Of a stretch of DNA of 64,000 nt, positions 37,101 to 47,890 are shown in pieces. Where the stretch lies: the NCBI GenBank assembly GCA_024138025.1, contig JAMXBD010000093.1, positions 1,116,001-1,180,000 on the forward strand, written 5' to 3'. The notes below the pieces were generated by a model that worked only from the letters and a program-made list of their open reading frames with translations, did no database searches and had not been told where the DNA came from. A program made the position numbers and the translations under genes. The stretch's first letter is position 1. Every line of letters starts with the position of its first letter. Source of the DNA: Combretum micranthum. Lineage: Eukaryota > Streptophyta > Magnoliopsida > Myrtales > Combretaceae.

Positions 37101-40100
37101 AGGGATGGAGGACAAAAAAAAATCTTATCCACCAAATTCACATGATTTATGCTATTTAAGGCCAAAAAGTCCATATGGGTGCTCCCTCTTAAGCATGATT
37201 CTTCGACTCAAGGGTAAGGAGGTCTTTATTGTCTCTCCATGAGAACACCCAAAATTAGAAAAATTTAATTTTTGTAAGAAAACATAAAATGAAAAAAAGA
37301 AGATTTTTTTTCTCTAACCCAACCATGAACATGATAAACATCAGAGGGGGAAAAAAGGAAACAAAAAAGGTCTTTATGAATTTTTCTTCCACAAAAGGAA
37401 AAAAAGGACCACATGGTGTCTAAGATCATAAAGAAGGGAGAAGGAGAAATACCTGCAACTCCAACTGCATTCTTGAATATTATATTGAGTGAAGGGGGAG
37501 AGCAAATTGAGTGATCTGTTCATTCAAATTTAATCACTACCATCATATTATATATATATATTATATATATAATATGTCAATACCAACATATCTATATCCA
37601 TACATCATCATAGGTTTACAAACAAATGAAATAATTAGCAAGTTTGGCATCATAAGAGATTTATAAACAACAGAATTAACAAATTGCTACTATTTCAGCT
37701 ATCAGATTCCTAAGTTATACATATTAAATATGTATCAGTCCAATTTTGTCAGAAATCATGCTCTACAAGTTGCAGTCTTAAAAACCTATTTTAAGGGAAC
37801 ACTTTCCATGCAAATTTTGCAATTACACTTCTTCATCTGTTTTGGCTTATTTGCAAACAACTAAAAGAAAATTAACACACCTCCAGCACTTGCTTATCAT
37901 ATTCTATTACTATTAAAAATATATCAATAAAGATAAAGAAGACAAATATATATCTACGTATGTATATGTATCTTCTTCATCTAACCAAGATGATATTTCC
38001 TAGTACAATCAAATTTATATATTCAATATTTAGTATATCATTATAAGATAGATATGAGATATATTTATCAACTTGCTGGACTCTTGATTGGACTTTCGTT
38101 CATTACAACTTGTTCTACAATTTTATGCATGCTTAACTTGGTTATGTAAGGGTGCTAGCCATTCAACTTTAACGTGCTAAGGAGTTTGGCACATATGGTT
38201 GATTTGAATTAAAACACTTAGCTATGACAATAGCGTTCATTTGACTTGGCATCCTTTAGTCACTAAAGTAACAAGTCAAAATCTGTTGTTCAAGATTTGG
38301 CACATCAGATTGTGTTCAAATGTCAAAACCAAATAGCTTTTGTGACTAAATAAAGGCTTTCATGTAACTAACATGAAAATATAATTTAACTGGACAAAGA
38401 ACATCAACTGGCAATTGAAGAATATAAAAAAAGTCCACACTTAATCTACGGTGACAGCTACATAAAAGATGATTGGAAATGTTTTCTTCTATCCATGGTA
38501 ACTAATCAAAGAAAGGCAGCTTAATTAAGCAACCAAAATCATGTTAGTCATGGTAAGTGTTTGATTTTACACTAGAATTTGTTCCTTATCTCAACTACAA
38601 AGTTAGTTTATATTAGACAAAAAAAAAAAAGAAAAGGAAATTTGCTATGGTAGCTCAAGGTTTGCTATAACTCTTGGTTTAATGGTTGCTGCAATTTCAA
38701 TTTAGTGCAAAAACTTGACAAAATCTAACCTGGAAATGGAAGAGACTCAGCTACTAGAAATGGGAATGGAAGAGACTTAGATTATACATGCCAAAATTTG
38801 CAAGTGACATCCTCCACAAAAAGGGCATAAAATTTATCATCGAATATATAAACCTGCACTAAATGAGAATGAATGAATAAACTGCAACCTATATTCCTTA
38901 CTTGTGAAATGCCAAAACTTATCTTTAAGAACTTCTTTTATACAAGTGGTTGAATGACTAATTCTACAATCATGAAAAGGGACTATTGTTCCAATTAAGT
39001 CATTTAATCTGAAATTTGATCCCTTTTAGCAATTCATGCATAAATGACCCAAAATCATGCAATTGACCATTTTATAATGGAATTTCACAATATATGTGCT
39101 ATTATATGCATAAATGTGTGTTAAAAGTGGGGATAAATTTGTACTTATACACATTTTTCAATAGTTTTGGCAAAGTTAACAACAAAGCTTTCAAGCTTAA
39201 AAAGCACAAGTAGGTTGGTTTAACATAAATAGCATCAATAGAAATGAAGCCTTAATTAAATTTAAGAATTTCAATAGCTAGTTTGTCCTGGCATTAAAGA
39301 AAATTATTTAAGCATCTAAGGGCAAACTAGGCATAATACATATAGAATGAAAAGGTACTGAACTATTCTTAAAAAAAAAAAAAGTCGTTCCAAAATGTAA
39401 AACTAGAAGCCATAATGAACAAATATATTTTAACATATCTTTCCTAATTTTCTAGAGAAGATCAATGTTGGCATCTTAAATGGAAAATGTAAACTATGTC
39501 AAGTGGTATAATATAAAGGATGGTATAAAATCATTTTATTCCAATAAATTGTAAAATTAAATTCCGACCACTTTCCCCTTCATACAAGCCCCATGATTAA
39601 GTATTTCGGATCAATACATCCCCTGATACGAGAAAAAAACCATGTAGGTTTCTGCAAGAGAGATAAAATTCCAAATATACACTAAAAAAATCTCGATCTT
39701 CAAATATAATTATGTAAATCCCCATAGGTAACGATTAACACAACTAAGTTTAAATCTTGATCCATATCAAGAATCTACTAATCCTTAAACATAAAACTAA
39801 TACGAAAAACATTTTACCAAAACAATACAAAAAATAGAACTTGTTGGAACCATGCCACATAAACATTTTACCGAAACAAAAACAAAATTTAGAACCAAAA
39901 CCAAAACTGAAATCATTATGAGCCAAAACATCAAAGCAAATACTGACATGAAGTCATGGTTTTCTTTCCACAAACAAGATTATGCCACACACAAACATGA
40001 TGAAAAAGCAAGAAAGAGTAACATACCACGATATTTAACTCACAAGGAAAGAATGCCGAGAGACCACCATTGCTTTGAGAAGATTTTGATTGCACAGATA

Positions 40101-40260
40101 GAGCATTTTAGGAAATAAATTACGCAGCTATAAAGCTTAAGGATATAAATAATGAACACAATGAAAACAATTTGCTGATGCTTAACGATATTTAACCCTA
40201 ACCCTTTGTCTCTGAAAGACCGAAAAAAAAAAAAAAAACCTCTTCAGCACTCGTGACTCT
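31173..40260. other. Long CACTA region upstream of the transposase, no recognised gene
   Basis: About 9 kb lie between the transposase start and the right end. No known element protein is seen. A few short reverse-strand segments look like exons with acceptor and donor signals (32429-32520, 33088-33153, 36722-36785). One forward stretch (35040-35240) reads HDWSSWE-like then EIRWLSWHGFPYEYI, faintly like a leucine-rich-repeat resistance protein. These may be captured host fragments or non-coding leader. Smaller features include a short local duplication of GAGAATGGATTCAAAGCATG (36928 and 36977) and an AT palindrome near 37545-37573. Confidence 0.35.
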
Positions 40261-40320
40261 CACCTGAAAGGGACTTCGTGCACCTTCAGGAAGACAGAGG
40301 ATCAACTTTAAACCTCATGA
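40258..40320 (-). other. Possible 5' leader exon end with donor CAG|GTGAGA
   Basis: The reverse strand reads CCCTTTCAGGTGAGAGTCAC (donor GTGAGA at 40258-40263). It is preceded by GC-richer sequence and, further upstream, a TA run at 40330-40353. It is the only GC-richer patch near the right CACTA end and could be the transcript leader of the transposase or of a captured gene. This is inference only. Confidence 0.25.
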
Positions 40321-40329
40321 TTTACTATC

Positions 40330-40353
40330 ATATATATATATATATATATATAT
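40330..40353 (+). repeat. (TA)n microsatellite
   Basis: A run of about twelve TA units, directly visible. Confidence 0.9.
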
Positions 40354-40789
40354 AATGTACATAACACAAACAAAAATTACTATCATTAATTGATATAATT
40401 AACAAAAAATGTAGATTCAATGAGTAATTTACCAAAAATTAATAGTCATTGTATTTGACGTTGATTTGACATGCTCTGAGTAAAAATTATGGTGGGAGTT
40501 AATGTTATGTTCATTGGTTTTTTTAACAATAAGAAAAAGAGGGCTATGCAAGATAAACGAAAAAAAAAATTTAAAAATGAAAAAAAAAAATCCACAATAA
40601 AGTTGTCTTGGTCATTTCACTTAAATATTAAGATGAAAACAAAAGGCAAAAAAATAAAAATAAGAGGCTGGTATGTTCATTTAATTTTTTTATTTATATT
40701 TTTTTTACAAATGTGATTGGTTACGTTTACAAATAAAAAAAGAGTTACAGATCAAATCATAGGCCTACAAAATCTAAAATTGTTTACAA

Positions 40790-40887
40790 ATGTCACCAAT
40801 TTCATATTTAAACTAACGTTTAATTAACGTGACTAAATGATAATGAAAGGATAACGTTTGCAAAATATGCAAACGTGGCCATACATA
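40790..40887 (-). repeat. CACTA right subterminal repeats
   Basis: Words TAACGTTTAATTAACGTG, GATAACGTTTGC and AAACGTGGCCAT match those of the left subterminal array. There are fewer copies on this side. Confidence 0.6.
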
Positions 40888-40902
40888 AAAATTCTTGTAG
40901 TG
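40888..40902 (-). repeat. CACTA terminal inverted repeat, right
   Basis: AAAATTCTTGTAGTG, the exact inverse of the left end; TTG duplication at 40903-40905. Confidence 0.95.
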
Positions 40903-40905
40903 TTG

Positions 40906-40982
40906 CTTTCAACCCTAGAATAGACTTCAACTTCAGGCTCATCACAATACCTAGCAGGGTGGTTAATCCTCCTGCCTCTTCT
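40906..40982 (-). pseudogene. gypsy gag remnant, between the CACTA and copia insertions
   Basis: The reverse reading RRINHPARYCDEPEVEVYSR is open. It continues in the same frame into the part left of the CACTA element (20641-20897) if the transposon and one TTG are taken out. This piece marks the host sequence between two later insertions only 80 bases apart. Confidence 0.55.
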
Positions 40983-41254
40983 TGTTAGACTTGTATATTC
41001 AATGTGGATTTTAATTAGACAATTAGTTGCATAATTAACTAGTCAATTATGGAAAATTTCACTTAATTAGTCAAACATATGATGGATAATATGCTAGAAT
41101 ATATATGTGTATGTTATGTGTTTTTGTAGAGATTGTGCATATTTTTAGCAGGAACAAATGAGTGATGACAACTTTGGATGAGAGTCAAAGTCAAGAGCTA
41201 AACTAATTCATTCACTAAGGTGTAATAAACTCAAGTCCAAAACTCGACAAGTTC
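40983..41254 (+). repeat. Copia 5' LTR, first part
   Basis: Aligns with 51286-51560 of the 3' LTR: TATGATGGATAATATGCTAG, ATATATATGTGT.TGTTRTGTG, GTCAAAGTC.AGAGC. It is interrupted at 41255 by solo LTR E4. Confidence 0.9.
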
Positions 41255-42968
41255 TGTAAACCCCGAAAACTTCCACCACACGATACGACCCTAGATTAGA
41301 AATTATGAGTTGACTAGTAACCCTAGGAGTTAATTAGAAACTCTAGTTTAGATAGATACTTTAAATTTGATCGGTTTGGGACTCATAAACTTTATAAAAG
41401 ACTTCTTTAACCCCAATTGATTCCAAAAACAAGATTTCGTATTCTGAGTTAATAATTCAGGTTGTGATCAAAGGAAACTTCAAATCCTAAACCCGAATCC
41501 TTGTCAAATAGACAGGTTATATAGGAAAACCTAAATATGGATATTAAGTGATTACAAAAGTATTCAATAGAGACCGGGAATTAAAACAAGGTATAGTAAT
41601 GAACCTATATTTGCATTGGAACCCTAAAATTTGAGAGTTCTAGTCAGTAATAAACTACATTGATAAGATTTCATAGTGAGTATCCAATTATACATATAAC
41701 TAATATAGCCTATGTATTAGTAGTAATATTACGTAAATGACTCAATAGGGTTTTAGTTAGAAAATCGTGATCTTAAGATGAACTGTTAAGATTATAAATA
41801 CCCAATAAAAACATAAACTGATGTATAACTTGAGATCTAGACCTTCAATACAGAATTGAATCATACTAATATTCGAATTAGGGTTTTCTAAAGCTCTTGG
41901 AGCCTGAAACGGAAATTGACCCGAAAAGCTTGTAAAACCTAAATCGCGTAGGATAAATTTTCTTAAACAAATAGATACGTACTATCAAAACTTAAATTTG
42001 TACTTTTTGTTAAACTAAACATCTTGTAGGATCCATTAAAGACCTTTGTATATATATATTTACATATATAAGCTAAAATATACCCTAATAATGTAATAAA
42101 CTACCCGAAAACTTAACTAAACAATATCTAACTAATATATAATTAATATATATATATTTGCAACTTGCTGGAGACGGTTTCCACTTGTTTTGGAGGGCTG
42201 TGATTCTCTTGAAGGATGTGAGCCGAATTTCTTCAATAATTTACATGAAAGTCAATATATATCTAACTTAAGCCAATCAAAAGTGGACAACTCACTCTTG
42301 CCTTAATGACAATCAAACATAGGATTGAATGGACAACAAACAAGACCAATTCGTTTGGAAATTAAGGAAGAAACGCAGCCGAAACTTTACATTCGTTATA
42401 TATATATATATATATATGCAAACGAACTCGGATGGATAAGCAAACGAATTCCAAACCTTCTCAAACTTTGCAGAATCCATCTACATCTTATTAGGAGTCG
42501 AACCAACCCAGAAAACTATTTTTAAACCCTTACATCAACCCAATTCGAAAATTCGAACAAAAACCTGGAAAAACGCATGAAAAACGAGCTTGAGGTAAGT
42601 GATTCTATTCCGCGAGTTTTCTTTCAGTTTTAAGGATTGAGACTGACTCTTAAACATCTTAGGAAGCTAACCAAGGCCACTAGAAGCTTCGGATTTCATC
42701 GAGAGATCACAACGAAGGTGATTTGCCCAAACCCTAGCCGAGCTTGATGATTCAAAATCATGGCTAACATGTTGTTTTTATGTAGTTTTTCTTGGATATT
42801 TAGGTTTCTTAGGTTCCTAGGAGTTGTTTGGATCCAAATCCGACATTTTGACGTCGGGATTCGCAGGAAATGGCCGCGGTTTCATCGGGGAAGACGATGA
42901 ACAGTGCTCCCGATGAGCACGGGCTGGGTACACGGGCGTGTATAACCCGTGTACCTCTCGGCCAGTTT

Positions 42969-43000
<32 letters not shown>

Positions 43001-45229
43001 CGAAACTAAATAAATATGATTATATAATAAATAATAATATAAGTAATTTTAGAATTTTTATTATTATTTCTGCATTTATTTTTCTGGGAATAGTAATAAT
43101 AATATTATATTATAATAATATTAAATCCGAAATTTATTTATTTATTTATTTAAATTTAAATAAATTATTTTTTGACCTTATTAAATATGTGATGTTTAAA
43201 TATTTAATCTATTATTATTAATCCAAAAAGAATTTTTAGAAATATAAATTACTTTGTTAAGTAATTTCCGCATAATAAGTTTCTAATTATAATTATTCTT
43301 AATATTATTAAAAGAATTTTTAGAATTTCGAAAATATTATTTCTGAAATAATATAAGACTAAAATTACTTTAGTAATAATATTAATTAAAGTATAAGACA
43401 ATTAGTATAATTCTTAATGTGATGGAATATAATTATTCTATCTAATCTATTTTCGGAAATTTTATTATTATTATTATTATTTTATTATTGATATTATAAT
43501 TATTTTGGTGCTATTTTGATGATAATTATTAATGATCTTATGATTTACGAAAAGAGAAAAATAATTTCGAAAATAGTTATAATTAAGTTAATAAATTCTT
43601 ATATTAGTGAGTATGTTTTCATAGAAAGATATATATATGTAAATTATGAGTTAGTGAATACTAAGTATATACTAGAATATTTGTATATAAATAGATAATA
43701 ATGGAAATTTAAATAATCAAATTTGTGAGTATAGGAACATCTTTCTATATAAGAAAAATTTATTAAGTAATTTAAAAGAAAACTGATATTTTTGGACAAT
43801 AAAAATGAATAACTAAGTTATTAAACTTTCCAAATACCCAATTGATAGATTCACATATCCAACCAGAACCAATACAATAAAACTGTGAGTACAAGGATTT
43901 AGAACTTAGAGCTATTTCGAAAGAACTAGCTAAGAATAAAACAGAGACCCAACCAACCAATAGGACACTTCAATATTCATAGAAGCTAAATTGTATAGTC
44001 TGAAATTTTAATATTTATATTATTTATCTCAATAGGTGACTCGGGTATTGGGGAGGTCCTACTGAAGATTACTACGATTAACTAGGATGGGCAGGTGAGT
44101 GACTCAGTCTTATTACATTGGTTGTGCTTGTACTAGTAGTGAACCTTAAATAAAAGATAATGAAAATTTGTGATCTGTTTGAAATATGAAAAGTTGTGTA
44201 TTGTATTCCATTGATTGCCATGTCACTCTAAAATAAGTGATAACACAATTTCATGTATCTTGATAATGTATGAGTATCTAATGGAGTGTCTGTATTGCTT
44301 GATCACCCCAAATTGACTAAAAACTACTGGTACCATAATGAAAAATAATCATGCATTACATACTATGCATAAAAGCATTGAGTAAGTGGTAGCCTACTAC
44401 GTGTTAGTTTCTCGGATCTGGTAATGCTTGAATTATCTAGGCCAGAGAGCTATTAGTTAATTGCAAGATTACTTTTGTTCTGTTAATACCATAGGAACTA
44501 CATGGTAAACGAAGAACGCCGCTTATGGTATTACATGGGAATAACTAACACTTAGTGGAGTTTCTAAAGCTAAAACAGGAAATGAATGAAGAAACATGAT
44601 AAACTTAAAGAGATAATTAAATTAAATATTATTATTTCCTGGATAGCTTAAGTCTCTCCTGGGTAGGTGGACCATAGATTGTGATCCTTAAACCCCGATG
44701 GGAGGGCGTAAATCTTCATCCTGTTTGGATTCCGGGTTATCCAAGCTTGTAATGTTCATTTGTGTGATTGATGCATTTCATATGCTTGTTAAATAACTTG
44801 TATGTTATATGTAATAAGTTCTGGTTATTCACTGAGCTTGTGTTATAGCTCACACTCCCACAGTCCTTTCAGGTTCACTTTGCGACCCTGGCTCATTACT
44901 AGCAGGAGCATGGTCCCGGTAAGAGATTAGAAGCCAGAAGTTTAAAGTTTAGTATAGGGTTAGAATATCTATACTGTAATAGACTTGTGATGCATTTAAA
45001 GTGCACTAGAATCATCAGTTATAGTTGTAAGGACTTATAAAGCCTATGATTTGTAATATTATAGTTTGTAACAGTTGTTTACTAGTTTACATCTTATATA
45101 TGTTTGTTTATTCCATCCAAGCAACTAAAAGATCCTGTTTTTGGAAATCATGTCATTCTTAGAAGGTAAACTAATAATGGTAATCGAGTGGTTCTTGATT
45201 ATTATTATTAGAATACCTCAGGCGTGGCA
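41255..45229 (+). mobile_element. E4: solo LTR (family 2), 3,975 bp, TSD AGTTC
   Basis: Begins TGTAAACCCCGAAAAC and ends CTCAGGCGTGGCA, flanked by AGTTC at 41250-41254 and 45230-45234 inside the copia 5' LTR, which resumes exactly. Landmarks shared with E2 and E5 are the donor GAGGTAAGT (42592-42600), the hairpin cassette with arms TACACGGG/CCCGTGTA (42929-42953), an AAAAG tract (42968-43001), an AT-rich core (43010-44000), TTATTCACTGAGC (44826) and acceptor CCTTTCAGG (44865-44873). No protein remnants or second LTR are seen. It is the youngest layer in this part of the window because it interrupts the copia LTR. Confidence 0.88.
42915..42962 (+). repeat. Hairpin-motif cassette of E4
   Basis: GAGCACGGGCTGGGTACACG then GGCGTG, and arms TACACGGG and CCCGTGTA with a nine-base loop (42929-42953). 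This is the ACACGGGCGTGT-type motif known from many plant gypsy LTRs. An AAAAG tract follows. Confidence 0.7.
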
Positions 45230-45234
45230 AGTTC

Positions 45235-46072
45235 AAAACTGCAGAGTCATTGGTTGATGGTCACGTCAAAGGCTCAACATGTTAATTGGTTAAGGTATAA
45301 CAAGCACAAGTCCAACATTCGATAAGCTAACAAACACAGCTCTGGTCAAGGGTCAAAAGCAAGGCGTAAAGAGTTTAGGGCATGACAAGACTAAGGTGTG
45401 ACAAGTCTAAATTCAAGACTTAATGGAGTCTACTTAAGGAAAGACTTGGTTGAGGGCTAAAATGAAGGTGCGGCATTTTTGGGCACGATAAGGCTTAAGG
45501 CACGATAGTTTAAATGAATAAACCGATGTGGCAAAAAGAGCTATTGAAGCACATTTAATACTTGATGACTTAAAGATGTTGCCTGTAGCGGACATTTGAA
45601 ATTTTTAATTCTGTAAATATTTTGTTCTTGGGAGATTCAAAAAGAGAAGCAAGTGGAAGTGAAAGAGTGTTTTTATTTGCAAAAGAATAAATCATTAATT
45701 TTCTTTATTCTCTTATTCATTAACTTGTAAATATCTGCAAAGAGAGAGAAAACTTTTCTAGTGTTCTGTTCTTTTATTTGCCATCTATCAGTGAACATAT
45801 AAAGAGAGAAAGAAAATATATTATTGCCCAAGTGTTGTAAAAGCATTGTACTGCTCAACTTGAGCGCGTGGTTTTTAGTGATTAATAAAGTGATCGTGAA
45901 GTCCTCAATTGGAGGAATTAATGGATAGTAGAGAGTAGAAGTGGACCAAACTTCATGTTAAATCTGGAATCAAATTTTCTATCCCTATCTATGTTGCATA
46001 AAAATTATTTATTTGAGCTTTTTAGGGAAAAAAAATCAATTCAACTCAATCCTCCTCCTCCTCCCCCACCCC

Positions 46073-46126
<54 letters not shown>

Positions 46127-46182
46127 CCCCCCCCTCCCTTTTTCTTTTTTTTAGTATTTTCTTGTGCCATTTCATGTTTTCA
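45235..46182 (+). repeat. Copia 5' LTR, second part
   Basis: Aligns with 51561-52452, including GAGTCATTRGTT, GGTCAA.ATCAAGGC, AAGAGAAGCAA.TGGAAGTGA and TTTATTTGAGCTTTTTAGGG. It contains a 50-base C run absent from the 3' LTR. The TATA box position holds TGTAAATAT (45612-45620) instead of TATAAATAC. Confidence 0.9.
46051..46138 (+). repeat. Poly-C tract inside the copia 5' LTR
   Basis: An uninterrupted run of 50 C (46074-46123) inside CT/CA-interrupted C-rich sequence. The matching place in the 3' LTR reads only CCTGACCCCCTTAATATT (about 52404-52421). The reverse strand would be G-rich and able to form quadruplexes; an assembly error is possible in such a run. Confidence 0.9.
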
Positions 46183-46184
46183 TT

Positions 46185-46197
46185 TGGTATCAGAGCC
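46185..46197 (+). other. Copia primer-binding site
   Basis: TGGTATCAGAGCC, complementary to the 3' end of initiator methionine tRNA, lies two bases after the 5' LTR end. It is the usual site of plant copia elements. Confidence 0.92.
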
Positions 46198-46242
46198 TTG
46201 TCTCTATCTTTTCTATGCTTAATCGCACAAAGAGTAAAGATT

Positions 46243-47100
46243 ATGGCATTAAATGCACTAGGATATCTAGAGGGGCAAGTTATAAATAGACCACCACTTT
46301 TAAGTGGGGATAACTACCCATATTGGAAGTGCAAGATGAAAATTTTTCTAAAAGCTCAAAATAGATTATTTTGGAATGTTATAGAAAATGGGAATTTAAC
46401 TATAGAAGGAAAAGAAGAAAGAGATTACATTGAAGAAGACTGAAACATATTAGATTTAATGAAATTGCTATGAATATTTTGTATTGTGGACCGAATGAAA
46501 GTGATTTAAGTAGAATATGTACATGTAAGTGTTTTAATGGACAGTTCGAAAACTTTAAAATGCTTCCAAATGAATCTATAGGTGAGATGCATAATAGATT
46601 AATTAACATCATGAATCCTCTGAGTATACTTGGGAAGAATTTTATTAACTTAGAAATAAATTGTACACTTCTTAGGTCATTACCCAAGGATTATGAGGCA
46701 AAAAAACTACCATAGAAGAAGCACGATTGAGTGCTATGAGCAAAGAAGAACTCCTCGGAGCACTCAAATGCATGGAATTATTAAGAAGCAAGGGGAAGAA
46801 TCAAATAAGAAGGCCATTATCTTGAAAACAACAAGTTAAGACTCGAGTGAAGGAGAAGAAGAGATGATGATAATAATAATAAGGAACTTGTCTTGTTAGC
46901 TAAGAAGCTTAAGAAGTTCATGAAGTTCAGCAATAAGTTAAGGAAAGTGGACAATCACAACAACTCATCTAGATAGAAAAAGAAGGATGTGATAACTTGC
47001 TTTAAATGTCACAAACCAGGACAAATCCAACAATACTGTTCATTGCTTAAGAAGGCTTCAGAGGGACCCACAAAAGAAACAGTCATAGCCACTTAGAGTG
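46243..47100 (+). pseudogene. Copia gag remnant
   Basis: The ATG at 46243, 45 bases after the primer site, opens MALNALGYLEGQ, then RPPLLSGDNYPYWKCKMKIF, the start of copia gag of the Sirevirus/Tork type. A frame change near 46430-46445 moves the reading to MNILYCGPNES and the following MHNRLINIMNPLSILGKNF (46470-46715), the typical gag core. More stops follow. A zinc knuckle CFKCHKPGQIQQYC (46998-47039) has Gln where the zinc-binding His should be. The polypeptide running through the poly-C tract in the same frame (45955-46243) lies in the LTR and is not part of gag. Confidence 0.85.
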
Positions 47101-47890
47101 ATGATGACTCAAGTGACTCGGATGAGAATGTGCTTCATGGCACTAGATGATGAGGTAAATTTCCCTCTTCTCCTTCTTATGATGAGTTATATGCTATGTA
47201 TGATACAGTATACTATAAGTTAGTAAAAGTACAGAAAAAAAATAACATGCTTAAATCCTTAATGCTGGAAGTAGATGAAGGGCTAAAAAATTTTCAAGCC
47301 TAGTATAAGGAGATTAAAATAGAAAAATGAAAAGTTGCATGAAGAAATAAATAATCTTAAATTGGAAAAATGATAAGATGAGAAATAAGTGTAAGAAGCT
47401 AAAAAGTAAAAAATGACGAGTTAAGCAAGATCAATGAAAAATTAACAATTGAAAATGATCTGCTAGATCTTGAATTAAAATTATAAATAATAATAATGTT
47501 GAATGTGTCAGCAGTAGTAATGAATTTCTAAAGGAACTAGAAGAACTAAAAAATGAAAAGCAACTATAGCCAAGTTTACAAATAGTAAAAAGAATTTGAA
47601 TACACTTCTTGGAAATCAAAAGTGTGATTCAAATAAACATAGCATTAGTTATAGTAGAGAAAGTAGCTGCAAGTCCTACAAATCTCGTTTTGTAAAAGCT
47701 GCCCATGGGACATATAACTACTATGAGAAATTTGGTTATATTACTCATAATTATGCAATAAGAAAAACCATGCATTTGAATCACAAAAGTAAACCCATTT
47801 GGGTTTCTAGAAGGGAGATTCTTATTACACCTAACAAAAAAGGACCCAAACTCAAATGGGTACCAAAGAAGTAATATTCCATTATGTAGG
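47101..47890 (+). pseudogene. Copia gag C-terminal part: coiled-coil region and second zinc knuckle remnant
   Basis: Lys/Glu/Leu-rich, stop-broken readings at 47240-47590 (NDELSKINEKLTIENDLLD) suggest the coiled coil known in Sirevirus gag. At about 47709-47762 the reading YNYYEKFGYITHNYAIRK looks like a second CX2CX4HX4C knuckle in which all three Cys are Tyr and the first His is Tyr. Each change is explained by one transition. The open part is 47596-47874. Confidence 0.6.

Larger units (their letters stand above)
20898..40902 (-). mobile_element. CACTA (En/Spm) DNA transposon, 20,005 bp, TSD TTG
   Basis: The ends are CACTACAAGAATTTT (20898-20912) and its exact reverse complement AAAATTCTTGTAGTG (40888-40902). 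They are flanked by TTG at 20895-20897 and 40903-40905, the 3-base duplication typical of CACTA elements. The inside carries TNP2-type transposase pieces and a second, Transposase_24-type gene, both on the reverse strand, plus subterminal repeats. It split the gag region of the gypsy element; the same gag reading frame continues on both sides. Both termini are perfect, whereas the coding parts carry frameshifts, so the element might still be moved by a protein supplied in trans (inference). Confidence 0.95.

Noticed and set aside
42949..43221. Lys/Ile-rich open frame
   Set aside because: Product of the AAAAG tract and AT-rich core of E4.
45955..46443. Open frame with a long polyproline stretch
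   Set aside because: It reads through the poly-C tract of the copia 5' LTR; only the part from 46243 is real gag.
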